Origin: Hypericibacter adhaerens
GTDB taxonomy: Bacteria; Pseudomonadota; Alphaproteobacteria; Dongiales; Dongiaceae
DNA length: 64,000 nt
Assembly: GCF_008728835.1 (NCBI RefSeq)
Contig: NZ_CP042582.1
Coordinates: 3,189,001 to 3,253,000, forward strand
Reading direction: 5' to 3'
A program made the position numbers and the translations under genes. Below the pieces are notes generated by a model. It worked only from the letters and a program-made list of their open reading frames with translations. It was not told where the DNA came from and searched no databases. This document shows positions 1 through 9,045 of this stretch, piece by piece (position 1 is the first letter of the stretch; each line of letters starts with the position of its first letter).

Positions 1-1
1 G

Positions 2-2623
2 GACTATCTGCTGCGCGTGGTGCAGCCCAAGCTGCAGTCGGTTCCGGGCGTCCAGACCGCCGAGATGATCGGCGCCAAGAACTTCGCGCTGCGCGCCTGG
101 CTCGACCCGCAGAAGCTCGCGGCCTATGGCCTGACCGCCGCCGACGTGAGCAAGGCGCTGTCGCAGAACGACTATATCTCCGGCCTCGGCACCACCAAGG
201 GCCAGATGGTCCAGGTCGACCTGACCGGCGCCACCAGCCTCCATACCGTCGAGGACTTCAAGCGGCTCGTGCTCAAGCAGGAGAACGGCGCCATCGTCCG
301 CCTCGACGACGTGGCGCATGTCATGCTGGGGTCCGACGACTACGATACCGATGTCGGCTTCGACGGGCAGAAGGCCGTCTATATCGGCATCCAGGTGGCG
401 CCCGCCGCCAACCTGCTCGACGTGATCGACGGCGTGATGAAGGTCTTCCCGGACATCCAGGCCCAGCTGCCCCAGGGCCTGACCGGCAAGGTGATCTACG
501 ATTCGACCAAGTTCGTGAACAGCTCGATCCACGAGGTGATCCGCACGCTCGTGGAGGCGCTGATCATCGTGACGATGGTGGTGTTCCTGTTCCTGGGCTC
601 CCCGCGCTCGGTGGTGATTCCGGTGATCGCGATCCCGCTGTCGCTGGTCGGCACCTTCACGATGATGCTGCTGTTCGGCTTCTCCATCAACCTGCTGACG
701 CTGCTGGCCCTCGTGCTGGCGATCGGCCTGGTGGTGGACGACGCGATCATCGTGGTCGAGAACGTCAACCGGCATATCGAGGAGGGCATGCGGCCCTTCG
801 ATGCCGCGATCAGGGGTGCGCGCGAGCTGGGCGGGCCGATCATCGCCATGACCATCGTGCTGATCGCCGTCTATGTGCCGATCGGCTTCCAGGGCGGCCT
901 GACCGGCGCGCTCTTCACCGAGTTCGCCTTCACCCTCGTCGGCGCCGTGACCGTCTCGGCCATCGTGGCCTTGACCCTCACGCCGATGATGACCTCGCGG
1001 CTGCTGAAGGCCCATTCGACCGAGAATCGCGGCTGGCAGGAGCGGATATCCGACTTCATCGACCGCGTGTTCGAGCGGGTCCGCCGCCCCTACCAGCGCC
1101 TGCTCCATGGCAGCCTGGGCTACCGGCCGGTGACGGTGGTCTTCGCGCTTCTGGTGCTGGCCAGCATCTATGTCTTCTACAGCTTCTCGAAGTCGGAACT
1201 GGCGCCGCAGGAGGACCAGGGCGTCGTCATCACCTCCTCGACCAGCGCCCCCAACTCGACGCTGCAGCAGCGGCAGATCTACTCGCGCGAGCTCTACAAG
1301 ATCTTCGCCGGCCATCCCGAGACCGACCATGTGTTCCAGCTCGACGTGCCGGGCCAGTCGATCGCCGGCATGGTGCTCAAGCCCTGGGACGAGCGCACCA
1401 AGGGGGCCAACGAGCTGCAATACACGATCCAGGGCCAGATCAGCGGCATCGCCGGCTCCAACGTCGTGGCCTTCCAGCCGCCGGCGCTGCCGGGCGGCAT
1501 CGGCCTGCCGATCCAGTTCGTCATCGGCACCAGCCAATCCTTCGCGCAGCTCAACGAGGTCGTGCAGGCCTTCATGCAGGCCGCGATGCAGAGCGGCAAG
1601 TTCCTGTTCCTGGATACCGATCTCAAGATCGACAAGCCGCAATCGACCGTGACGATCGACCGCGACAAGGCGGCCCAGCTGGGATTGACCATGAGCGACG
1701 TGGGCGGCGCCCTCGCCTCGATGCTGGGCGGCGGCTATGTCAACTATTTCAGCCTCGACGGCCGCTCCTACAAGGTGATCCCGCAGGTGCAGCAGACCTC
1801 GCGCCTCAACGCGGATCAGGTGCTCAACTATTATATTCGCGCCGCCGACGGCAGCACGGTGCCGCTCTCCACCATCGCCACCATCACCACCAGGACGGTG
1901 CCGCAGTCGCTGAACCACTTCCAGCAGCTCAACGCCGCGATCATCCAGGGCGTGGCCTTCCCCGGCGTCACCACCGGCGACACGGTCAAGTTCCTGCAGG
2001 ACTATGCCAAGACCAACCTGCCGCAGGGCTTCTCGATCGATTATGGCGGCCCGTCGCGCCAGTATGTGCAGGAATCGAGCGGCTTCATCGTCACTTTTGC
2101 CTTTGCGCTTATCATCATCTTCCTGGCGCTGGCGGCCCAGTTCGAGAGCTTCCGCGACCCGCTGATCATCCTGGTCTCGGTGCCGATGTCGCTGGCGGGC
2201 GCCCTCGCCTTCATCTTCCTCGGCACGGGCGGCGCCACGCTCAACATCTACACCCAGGTCGGGCTGGTGACGCTGATGGGCCTCGTCAGCAAGCACGGCA
2301 TCCTGATCGTGGAGTTCGCCAACGAGCTGCAACGCGAGGGCCGCAGCAAGCGCGAGGCGATCGAGGAAGCGGCCGGCATCCGCCTGCGCCCCATCCTCAT
2401 GACCACCGCCGCGATGGTGCTGGGCGTCATCCCGCTCCTGATGGCGACCGGCGCCGGCGCCATGTCCCGCTACAGCATGGGCCTGGTGATCTCGAGCGGC
2501 ATCGCCATCGGCACCCTCTTCACCCTCTTCGTCGTGCCCGCCGTCTACATGATCCTGGCGGCGGACCATTCGAAGAAGGCCCTGGCTCACGAGGGGACCC
2601 TGGTCCCCGAATCGCAGACCTGA
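2..2623 (+). CDS. RND multidrug efflux permease, 5' end missing
   Basis: Inner-membrane, proton-driven RND pump of the HAE1/AcrB type; it would work with a periplasmic adaptor and usually an outer-membrane channel, neither of which is in the window. The frame is open from base 2, so the true start lies to the left; about 870 residues remain of the usual 1,030-1,050. The proton-relay motif VVDDAIIVVENV is present in the fourth membrane helix, and SKHGILIVEFAN near the C-terminus supplies the conserved lysine. The end, GLVISSGIAIGTLFTLFVVP, is typical of the family. Function class is clear; substrate is not. Confidence 0.93.
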   Translation, partial: DYLLRVVQPKLQSVPGVQTAEMIGAKNFALRAWLDPQKLAAYGLTAADVSKALSQNDYISGLGTTKGQMVQVDLTGATSLHTVEDFKRLVLKQENGAIVRLDDVAHVMLGSDDYDTDVGFDGQKAVYIGIQVAPAANLLDVIDGVMKVFPDIQAQLPQGLTGKVIYDSTKFVNSSIHEVIRTLVEALIIVTMVVFLFLGSPRSVVIPVIAIPLSLVGTFTMMLLFGFSINLLTLLALVLAIGLVVDDAIIVVENVNRHIEEGMRPFDAAIRGARELGGPIIAMTIVLIAVYVPIGFQGGLTGALFTEFAFTLVGAVTVSAIVALTLTPMMTSRLLKAHSTENRGWQERISDFIDRVFERVRRPYQRLLHGSLGYRPVTVVFALLVLASIYVFYSFSKSELAPQEDQGVVITSSTSAPNSTLQQRQIYSRELYKIFAGHPETDHVFQLDVPGQSIAGMVLKPWDERTKGANELQYTIQGQISGIAGSNVVAFQPPALPGGIGLPIQFVIGTSQSFAQLNEVVQAFMQAAMQSGKFLFLDTDLKIDKPQSTVTIDRDKAAQLGLTMSDVGGALASMLGGGYVNYFSLDGRSYKVIPQVQQTSRLNADQVLNYYIRAADGSTVPLSTIATITTRTVPQSLNHFQQLNAAIIQGVAFPGVTTGDTVKFLQDYAKTNLPQGFSIDYGGPSRQYVQESSGFIVTFAFALIIIFLALAAQFESFRDPLIILVSVPMSLAGALAFIFLGTGGATLNIYTQVGLVTLMGLVSKHGILIVEFANELQREGRSKREAIEEAAGIRLRPILMTTAAMVLGVIPLLMATGAGAMSRYSMGLVISSGIAIGTLFTLFVVPAVYMILAADHSKKALAHEGTLVPESQT

Positions 2624-2656
2624 GAGCGGAAGCTGTCCCCCAACGGCTCCCGCTAA

Positions 2657-2713
2657 CCCGGTGACCCGGAGCCCCGAAGCACGCTATTGCCGAGGGGCTC
2701 CGGGATCACCCGG
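2657..2713. repeat. Long inverted repeat between convergent genes
   Basis: Left arm 2657-2675 (CCCGGTGACCCGGAGCCCC) pairs with right arm 2694-2713 with only a small mismatch or bulge; the loop is about 18 bases. It sits between the end of the RND gene and the end of the prim-pol gene, so it may act as a two-way transcription barrier. There is no T-run on either side, so a classical intrinsic terminator is not shown. Confidence 0.6.
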
Positions 2714-2750
2714 GGTCGGAACCGGCCCGACGGCAGGCACCGCCGGCCTC

Positions 2751-3548
2751 TCAGCCCCGGGGCTCGTCCTCGCCACCCCCGGCATGACGGGCGTGGGTTC
2801 GCCGGATACTCTCCACCACGCGCTCGACCTCGTCCTCCGGCAAGGGCGGTCGGCACCGATAAGCGTTCCAGCAAAGCATCAGCTCCAGCACGATCGCCGG
2901 ATCGACCTCGTGCCACAGCAGGTGGCCCGTCAGCGACGCGATCCGGCTGTTGCGCTCCCCTTGTTCGACGCCGCCACGGACCATGCTGCGCCAGTAGCGC
3001 AGCGGATGGCCGACGCGCCCGGAATCGCCCGGCTCCGCCATCGTCAGCCAGGACGGCGGCGGCGCCAGGACCGCCTGGTCCGGCCGTAGGCCCTCGCGCC
3101 AGGCGTAGTGCCGACCGGAAGGATGCAAGGAAGGCGGCACAACCACATAGCCGCCATCGGCACGCAGATCGAGCCCCGGCGCCATGGCCGCCCGGTTGCG
3201 AACGACACCGCCCGGATGGCGGAAATAGAGATGCCGGCCACCGCCGCCCGTGACCGCTTCGGGCGTCGGCGGCAGTTGCCCGTATTGCCGTTCGATCCCC
3301 GTGAGACTTTCCTCGCCGCCATGGGCCGGATCGATATCGAGGACGATCAGGTTCGAGACCGCGCCGGTGACGACGCCAAGATTGGCATCGGGCCAGCGGC
3401 GGAACCATGCTCCGATCTCTTCGTCCGAGGCTGGCCGGCGCTGATAGGGTTCCCAGCGCAGCAAGGGGCGCTTGTCGCCATGGCGCAACGGAATGACGGA
3501 GAACCCCAAACGCCGATAATAGGCCGCCCACTCTGCCGGCGATTGCAT
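2751..3548 (-). CDS. Stand-alone primase-polymerase (AEP prim-pol + PriCT)
   Basis: 265 residues with the archaeo-eukaryotic primase fold seen in bifunctional DNA primase/polymerases. The catalytic acid pair DID is at residues 71-73, the motif II histidine at 106 (GGGGRH), and a third acid (D127 or D131) lies in LDLRADGG. The C-terminal 70 residues (GERNSRIASLTGHLLW, then EDEVERVVESI) look like a PriCT-1 primase C-terminal domain. In phages and plasmids this module is usually fused to a helicase; none is encoded here. It begins 30 bases after the cytochrome c gene on the same strand. It may be a mobile-element remnant or a damage-tolerance primase. Confidence 0.85.
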   Translation of the reverse strand: MQSPAEWAAYYRRLGFSVIPLRHGDKRPLLRWEPYQRRPASDEEIGAWFRRWPDANLGVVTGAVSNLIVLDIDPAHGGEESLTGIERQYGQLPPTPEAVTGGGGRHLYFRHPGGVVRNRAAMAPGLDLRADGGYVVVPPSLHPSGRHYAWREGLRPDQAVLAPPPSWLTMAEPGDSGRVGHPLRYWRSMVRGGVEQGERNSRIASLTGHLLWHEVDPAIVLELMLCWNAYRCRPPLPEDEVERVVESIRRTHARHAGGGEDEPRG

Positions 3549-3578
3549 GGGAGCTCGGCCCCGCTTCGCTTCCCGCCG

Positions 3579-3902
3579 CTATTGCGACTTGAGGCTCATC
3601 AGGTAGGCGACGATGTCGTCCTCCTGCGCCTTGGCGATATCCAGGCCCGGCATGGGAGGGTGCGGGGCCGCGAGCCAGGCGCGCAGCCGCTGCGGCGTCG
3701 TGGCCGGATCGTTGCTGATACCGGGGAAAGACGGCGCGCTGTCCCGGGCGGTGCCGCCGGCCTCCACCAGATGGCAGGACGAGCACCATTGGCGCGAAAG
3801 CTGGAGCCCGTTGACGGCATCCGCCGCCTGAGCCGCGGCGGGGGCGGTCGCGGCCATGAATGCGCCGGCGGCAATCCAGAGACGACCTCGAGACCCAATC
3901 AT
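3579..3902 (-). CDS. Periplasmic c-type cytochrome, small
   Basis: 107 residues. An N-terminal signal peptide (hydrophobic stretch to about residue 27, cleavage near AQA/ADA) is followed by one haem-binding motif, CSSCH at residues 40-44. The likely axial methionine is in HPPMPGL near the C-terminus. This is a class I monohaem cytochrome c of minimal size, an electron carrier in the periplasm. ATG start at 3902. It is followed 30 bases later by the prim-pol gene, an odd pairing with no obvious functional logic. Confidence 0.88.
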   Translation of the reverse strand: MIGSRGRLWIAAGAFMAATAPAAAQAADAVNGLQLSRQWCSSCHLVEAGGTARDSAPSFPGISNDPATTPQRLRAWLAAPHPPMPGLDIAKAQEDDIVAYLMSLKSQ

Positions 3903-4263
3903 CGATGATCCTTCCGCTCCTCTCAGCTCGGAGCCTTGTCGAGTTTAACGATCGGGCCGGGCCGCCCCCCGGACTCCCGGCATGCCCGCCCGCTCGCCGC
4001 ACCGCGAACGCAACCTTTGCAGCGGCGACAGGTGGCCAGCCGGAATCATGATAGCCTAGACTGGAGAAGTTGCGGGAGCCTCGGCGATCCGATGGAATGA
4101 GCGGGCGAAGAGAGGCCTGTCTTCCGTGTCAAGGATGTGATCCTCGGGTTGACGAGCGGCGGGCTCCGCTTCATCTGCTGAGACAGGGCGTCATCGCGGC
4201 TCGCCGTCGGCGCCTTCCCCGGCAACCACCATCGGATCACCCACGGCAAGCGGAAGCCAGATC
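3903..4263. other. Intergenic region between cytochrome c and glucokinase genes
   Basis: About 360 bases between divergent genes, presumably holding both promoters. Short open frames here lack ribosome sites or recognisable similarity. I see no convincing -35/-10 pair, repeat or RNA gene. Confidence 0.5.
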
Positions 4264-5217
4264 TTGAAGCCGTTCCTGCTAGGCGATATCGGAGGAACCA
4301 ACGCACGCTTTGCTCTCGCCGAGGGCGGCTCCATCGGGCCGATCGAGCGCCGGCACACCGCGGACACGCCCGACTTCCTGTCGACGGTCGAGCGGGCCCT
4401 GTCTTCCCATGGCGGTCCCGGCGCCATTGCCGGTGCCGCCTTCGCGGTCGCCGGACCGGTCGAGAACGGCCGCTGCGCCCTCACCAACAGCCCGTGGGTC
4501 GTCGATCGGGATGCCCTCCGGCATCGGCTCGGTCTCCGAACGGTTATCATGATGAACGATTTCGCCGCCGTCGCCCGATCGCTTCCCGCCCTGGGCGGCC
4601 GCGACCTCGTCCAGGCCGGCGGCGGGGAGGCCGTCTCCGGCACACCCGCCGTCGTCTTCGGCCCGGGCACCGGGCTCGGCGTCGCCGCCCTCATCAAGCA
4701 TGCGTCTGAAGAGATCGTGATCGCCTCGGAAGGCGGCCATGCGACCTTCGCCAGCGCGGATGAACGCCAAGAGGCCGTCGTCCGCCTGCTGCGCGCCCGC
4801 CATGGCCATGTGTCGATCGAGCGCGTCCTCTCCGGCGGCGGCCTGGTGGCGCTTCATGACACGATCGCCACGATCGACGGCAAGACCGTGCCGGCGCGCG
4901 ACGCCGCCGCCATCACGAGCGCCGCGCGCGAGGGAAGCTGCGAGGTCTGCCGCGCGGCCCTGGAGATGTTCTGCGCGATCCTCGGCAGCGTCGCCGGCAA
5001 CCTGGCCCTGACCTTCGGCGCCCAGGGCGGCGTCTATATCGCCGGCGGGATCGTGCCGCGTTTCGCCGACCGCCTGGGCGAAACCCGCTTCCGCCAGCAG
5101 TTCGAGGCCAAAGGCCGGTTTCAGTCCTACCTGGCGCCCATCCCCTGCTGGGTGATCACCCATTCCGATGCGGCGCTGGTCGGACTGGCCCGGATGATCG
5201 GGAGCGGGCCGTCATGA
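4264..5217 (+). CDS. glk: Glucokinase
   Basis: ATP-dependent phosphorylation of glucose in the cytoplasm. 317 residues, close to the usual 320. The phosphate-binding motif LGDIGGTNARFALAEG is at the N-terminus, a second glycine-rich motif FGPGTGLGVA follows, and EGGHATFA holds the sugar-binding Glu/His. The zinc-binding cysteine motif of ROK kinases is absent, placing it in the proteobacterial Glk family. The start is a TTG at 4264; no in-frame ATG lies nearby that keeps the conserved N-terminus. The ChaB gene follows 7 bases downstream. Confidence 0.93.
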   Translation: MKPFLLGDIGGTNARFALAEGGSIGPIERRHTADTPDFLSTVERALSSHGGPGAIAGAAFAVAGPVENGRCALTNSPWVVDRDALRHRLGLRTVIMMNDFAAVARSLPALGGRDLVQAGGGEAVSGTPAVVFGPGTGLGVAALIKHASEEIVIASEGGHATFASADERQEAVVRLLRARHGHVSIERVLSGGGLVALHDTIATIDGKTVPARDAAAITSAAREGSCEVCRAALEMFCAILGSVAGNLALTFGAQGGVYIAGGIVPRFADRLGETRFRQQFEAKGRFQSYLAPIPCWVITHSDAALVGLARMIGSGPS

Positions 5218-5224
5218 GGAACCG

Positions 5225-5440
5225 ATGCCTTATGTCGTGACCGATGACCTGCCTCCCAGCGTGCGCCGGCATCTGCCGCCCCATGCACAGGAGATCTATC
5301 TGGCAGCCTTCAACAATGCCTGGGCCGAATATGCCGGCTCCGCCCGCCGCGAGGAGATCGCCCATCGGGTCGCCTGGGCCGCGGTCAAGACGCAATATGT
5401 CAAGGCCGGCGACCAATGGGTGCCGCGGGAGCGGGGCTAG
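5225..5440 (+). CDS. chaB: ChaB-family protein
   Basis: 71 residues matching ChaB along its whole length: DDLPPSVRRHLPPHAQEIY, then AFNNAWAEY and REEIAHRVAWAAVK. ChaB was named for a proposed role with the cation antiporter ChaA in E. coli; its biochemical function is unsettled. No chaA is present here. It lies directly after glucokinase and is probably cotranscribed with it. Confidence 0.9.
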   Translation: MPYVVTDDLPPSVRRHLPPHAQEIYLAAFNNAWAEYAGSARREEIAHRVAWAAVKTQYVKAGDQWVPRERG

Positions 5441-5544
5441 GCTCCGGCAGAGAGCCGGCTTTGACACAAGTCAAGGCGGAGTTTCCGGCGCCATGCTCGG
5501 CTTATCAAAATACCTGTCGCACCGTCCGCAAAGGGAGCTCGCTC

Positions 5545-5979
5545 ATGACCTCCGCGCCGCCGCCACAACCGCCCGAGCTCGAGATCAGCCTCGAGAAGCT
5601 CTGCTACATCGTCATCAAGGCCCGCGAGTTCGACGTCAAGGTCGAGCCGCTCGAGCTCGATGACGGCTCCAACCCGGGCGACGACGAGGAGCGCGAGGTG
5701 CTGGAGGACAACCCGGGCGATCCCACCCGGCAGGAGCTCTTCGACGCCATCGACGGGCTGAATGTCGACGAGCAGATCGAGCTGGTGGCGATGACCTGGC
5801 TGGGCCGCGGCGACTACGAGGCCAGCGAATGGAAGCAGGCTCTCGCCGCCGCGCGCGAGGCGCACAATGCCCGCACCGCCGCCTATCTGATCGGCACGCC
5901 GAACCTCGGCGACGAGCTTGAGGAAGGCATGGCGGCGCTGGGGCTCTCCTGCGAGGAAGTGGAGATGAATCATCTCTGA
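5545..5979 (+). CDS. DUF3775-family protein
   Basis: 144 residues, acidic and probably cytoplasmic. It shows the pattern of the DUF3775 family, small alphaproteobacterial proteins of unknown function: ISLEKLCYIVIKAREFD near the start and ELVAMTWLGRGDY in the middle, with a C-terminal GTPNLGDELEEGM. The start at ATG 5545 is chosen because AAGGGAGC lies just upstream; the frame is open further back but without similarity. The next gene's frame begins within this gene's last codons. Confidence 0.8.
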   Translation: MTSAPPPQPPELEISLEKLCYIVIKAREFDVKVEPLELDDGSNPGDDEEREVLEDNPGDPTRQELFDAIDGLNVDEQIELVAMTWLGRGDYEASEWKQALAAAREAHNARTAAYLIGTPNLGDELEEGMAALGLSCEEVEMNHL

Positions 5980-6058
5980 CGCCACGCTGCATTCGGTATC
6001 CATCCCCCCTTTCGGCCTGGAGGGGGAGCTGGAGATTGCGCCGGGAGCCGCCAGCCTG

Positions 6059-6640
6059 GTGATGTTCGCCCATGGCAGCGGCAGCAGCCGCCTCAGTCCG
6101 CGGAACCGGCAGGTCGCGACCGCCTTGCGCGATGCAGGGTTGGGAACATTGCTGTTCGATCTCCTGCTGCCTGACGAAAGCCGCGACCGGCGCCTGGTGT
6201 TCGATATCGGATTGCTCGCCAGCCGGTTGCTCGGCGCCACGGAATGGCTCAAGACCCGACCTGAAGGACGCGGACTCGGCATCGGCTATTTCGGTGCCAG
6301 CACGGGCGCGGCGGCGGCTCTGACGGCGGCCGCCGAACTGGGTACGGCGATCGGCGCCGTGGTTTCGCGCGGCGGGCGTCCGGACCTGGCTCCGCTCGCT
6401 CTTCCCAAAGTGCAGGCGCCCACCCTGCTCATCGTCGGGGAGCGGGATCGCGAGGTTCTGGCGCTGAACTGGCAAGCCCTGGCGGCGCTGCGCTGCGAGA
6501 AATCGCTGCTCACGGTTCCCGGCGCCACCCACCTGTTCGAGGAGCCGGGCGCCCTCGAGCTGGTGACGGAGCGTGCCCGCCAGTGGTTCCTGGACCATCT
6601 GCCGCCAAACCGCGGCGAGCTTGCGCGCGCGACCGTCTAG
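6059..6640 (+). CDS. Alpha/beta hydrolase, dienelactone-hydrolase-like
   Basis: 193 residues from the first usable GTG. FAHGSGSS is the oxyanion-loop motif, GYFGASTGAAAAL holds the nucleophile elbow (G-A-S-T-G, serine), GERDREV gives the acid region and GATHLF the catalytic histidine. This matches the short hydrolases often found fused to phosphoribosyltransferase domains. Coding similarity appears to extend upstream (SIPPFGLEGELEIAPGA) to about 5969, but that stretch contains no ATG, GTG or TTG, so the true start is uncertain and may be a rare codon (ATC 5969 or 5972 behind GGAG at 5961). Confidence 0.8.
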   Translation: MMFAHGSGSSRLSPRNRQVATALRDAGLGTLLFDLLLPDESRDRRLVFDIGLLASRLLGATEWLKTRPEGRGLGIGYFGASTGAAAALTAAAELGTAIGAVVSRGGRPDLAPLALPKVQAPTLLIVGERDREVLALNWQALAALRCEKSLLTVPGATHLFEEPGALELVTERARQWFLDHLPPNRGELARATV

Positions 6641-6669
6641 ATCACGCAGATCCGCATGGCGCCCTGCCG

Positions 6670-8187
6670 TCACCCGGGATGTGACAGCTTCGGATAGAGC
6701 GTCTTCAACCGTTCATAGGTTTCACGGTAATCGCCATAGCGGCGGTCATAGAGGGCCGCGAGCGCCGGCTGCGGCTGGAACACGCGCCCACCCGCGACAT
6801 AGCGGCTGACGCCGGCCAACGACGGGACCAACCCGGCCCCATAGCCCGCGACATAGGCGGCGCCGAGGCAGGAGCCCGGATGATGCTCGATCCGCTGCAC
6901 CGGCCGGCCCAGGGCGTCGGCCGCGATCTGCAGCCAGAGATCGCTGGCGGCACCCCCGTCGCAGGCGAAGATGCGCCTGACCGCAAGACCTCGCTCGGCG
7001 AACACCTCGACATGATGGCGGAAGCCGAAGATCACGCCTTCGAGCGCCGCCCGCCAGATATGGGCGAGCCCGTGATGCAGCCCGAGGCCCACGACCGTGC
7101 CGCGCGCGTAGGGATCGTGGAGCGGCGTCTTCTCGCCCAGGAAATAGGGCAGCAGCACCAGCCCCTCGGCGCCGGCCGGCACCGTAGCCGCGAGCCGGTC
7201 GAGCCAGGCATAGATCGAAAGGCCGGCCGCTTGCGCCTTCGGCGCCTCGCCCCCGGCCAGCGTCTGCACGATCCATTTGAGCAGGCTCCCGGCGGTCGCC
7301 GTGCAACCGTTGCTGAAATAGTGATCGGGAATGACGTGGTAATCGATGAAGAGGCGCGGATCGGTGACCGGCTTGGCGGTTGAGAGCAGGATGTCGCCCG
7401 CGCCCCCGAACTTGAGCACGAGATCGCCGTCCTCCGAGGCGCCCGCGACATAGGCCGACGCCACATGATCGGCGCAGCCCGCCACGACCGGCGTTCCCGC
7501 CGCGAGGCCGGTGGCGGCTGCGGCTGCCGGCGTCACGCCGCCGATCCGCTCGTGGGACTGGCGGATCGGCGGCAGAAGGCCGGGCTCGATCCCGGCCGCC
7601 GCCACCAGCGCCGGCTCGAAACGCCGCGCCGCGAAATCCATCAGCCCTGATTCCAGCGCCCAGTTATGCTCGACCGCGCGCTGGCCCGTCAGGCGATGGG
7701 CGATGAAATCGTAGGACCCGAAGACGGTGGCGATGGCCCGAAAGACCTCGGGCTCGTGCCGCTCGACCCAGCGCAACTTCGGCGCCACCAGCTGCTGGTT
7801 GATGCTGCCGCCCGTCAGGCGGAAAAACCGCTCGGCCTCGAAGGCGCGCTGCATCGCCTCGATCTCTCGGGTGGCCCGCGCGTCGTTCTGCTGCAGGGAG
7901 GGGCGCAGCACCCGTCCGTTCCGGTCGAGCAGAACGACCGCCGGCACCATGCCGGTCACGCCGACGGCGGCGACGTCCTTGCCCGAGAGCCCCGTCCGCT
8001 GCAGCAGCTCGGCCGTGACCGCGCAGGCATTCGACCACCAGAGCTCGGGATCCTCCTCGGCCCAAGTGGCATGCCGCGAGACGAGCTCGCTCGGCCGCGA
8101 CGCCGTGGCCAGCGTCCCGCCCTCGCTGTCGATCAGAATCCCGATCGTCGAGGTGGTGCCGATATCGAGGCCGAGCAGAACCGCCAT
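6670..8187 (-). CDS. FGGY-family carbohydrate kinase, xylulokinase-like
   Basis: 505 residues. The N-terminal ATPase-fold motif LGLDIGTTSTIGILID and the C-terminal nucleotide site (IFACDGGAASDLWLQIAAD, then PGSCLGAAYVAG) are characteristic of FGGY kinases, which phosphorylate pentoses, pentuloses or polyols in the cytoplasm. The start at 8187 has GAGGAG upstream; an upstream extension of the frame overlaps the BtpA gene and shows no similarity. The gene starts 4 bases after btpA-like and is surely cotranscribed with it. The exact sugar cannot be read from the sequence. Confidence 0.9.
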   Translation of the reverse strand: MAVLLGLDIGTTSTIGILIDSEGGTLATASRPSELVSRHATWAEEDPELWWSNACAVTAELLQRTGLSGKDVAAVGVTGMVPAVVLLDRNGRVLRPSLQQNDARATREIEAMQRAFEAERFFRLTGGSINQQLVAPKLRWVERHEPEVFRAIATVFGSYDFIAHRLTGQRAVEHNWALESGLMDFAARRFEPALVAAAGIEPGLLPPIRQSHERIGGVTPAAAAATGLAAGTPVVAGCADHVASAYVAGASEDGDLVLKFGGAGDILLSTAKPVTDPRLFIDYHVIPDHYFSNGCTATAGSLLKWIVQTLAGGEAPKAQAAGLSIYAWLDRLAATVPAGAEGLVLLPYFLGEKTPLHDPYARGTVVGLGLHHGLAHIWRAALEGVIFGFRHHVEVFAERGLAVRRIFACDGGAASDLWLQIAADALGRPVQRIEHHPGSCLGAAYVAGYGAGLVPSLAGVSRYVAGGRVFQPQPALAALYDRRYGDYRETYERLKTLYPKLSHPG

Positions 8188-8191
8188 GCGT

Positions 8192-8989
8192 CTATCGCGA
8201 TCTCCTCGCCATATCCATGAAGCGTTTGACCCGGTCGCCGTCGACCGGGTTGAAGGTCTTGCCGTCGACCTTGAAATGGGTGCCGACGATGCAGCCATCG
8301 CCGATCGAGAGTATCTCCTTGACCGTATCGATATTGACGCCGGTATTGGCGAAGACCGGCGTGTCGCCGACGGCTTCCTTCGCGGCGCGCAGATCGCTGG
8401 TGGAGGCCGCCTGGCCGGTCATGGGGCCCGAGACCAGGATCACGTCGGCCAGCGAGGAGAAGACCGCGCTCTTGGCGCGCTGGGCCACCGAGCGATGGCC
8501 CAGCGGCGAGGCGAACTCGGCATTGACGTTGAACATGAGCTTCAGGTCGTCGCGGCCGAGATCGTGGCGCAGGCGCAAGGCCGAGGCGCAATCCGGCTGC
8601 CAGATCCCCATGTCGGATTCGAACACGCCCGTCATGATCTCGCGCCCGAAGCGCGCCTGCGTCGCGGCGGCGAGCGACACGGTCGCCACCGGGTCCCACA
8701 GGTAATCGACGCCGAAGGGCAGCGCAATGGCGGAGCGCAAGGCGCCGATGACAGCGGCCATGGCGGCCAGGCTCTGCGGCGTCGCCTTGAGCAGATAAGG
8801 CCGGTCGTTCTCGTTGCCGAACATCACCGCGTCGACGCCGCCTTTTTGCAGGCGCTCGATGTCGGCGGCGGCCGCGTCGATGATGGCGCCGATCCCGCCC
8901 TTGGCGTCATAGAGCGGCGATCCCGGCAGGGCCAGCAGATGCACCATGCCGATGACCGGTTTGTGGCTGCCGAACGTCTCTCGAAGCAT
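8192..8989 (-). CDS. BtpA/SgcQ-family TIM-barrel protein
   Basis: 265 residues of the BtpA family: VIGMVHLLALPGSP at the start, GVDAVMFGNENDRPY, then GVDYLWDP, and the C-terminal TGVNIDTVKEIL and VGTHFKVDG typical of the family. BtpA was linked to photosystem I stability in cyanobacteria, while SgcQ-type members sit in sugar operons of proteobacteria. The pairing with an FGGY kinase and a DeoR regulator supports the second, sugar-related role. First gene of the two-gene unit. Confidence 0.88.
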   Translation of the reverse strand: MLRETFGSHKPVIGMVHLLALPGSPLYDAKGGIGAIIDAAAADIERLQKGGVDAVMFGNENDRPYLLKATPQSLAAMAAVIGALRSAIALPFGVDYLWDPVATVSLAAATQARFGREIMTGVFESDMGIWQPDCASALRLRHDLGRDDLKLMFNVNAEFASPLGHRSVAQRAKSAVFSSLADVILVSGPMTGQAASTSDLRAAKEAVGDTPVFANTGVNIDTVKEILSIGDGCIVGTHFKVDGKTFNPVDGDRVKRFMDMARRSR

Positions 8990-9045
8990 GGGTAAGGCCC
9001 TTTCTTCCTGCCGGACCGGGTTCCGGAATGCTGGGGCGAGAGTTT

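Noticed and set aside
2653-4002. Minus-strand open frame of about 450 codons over the prim-pol and cytochrome genes
   Set aside because: It is out of frame with both genes, is Arg/Gly/Ala-rich and has no motifs; prim-pol and cytochrome motifs are in the other frame.
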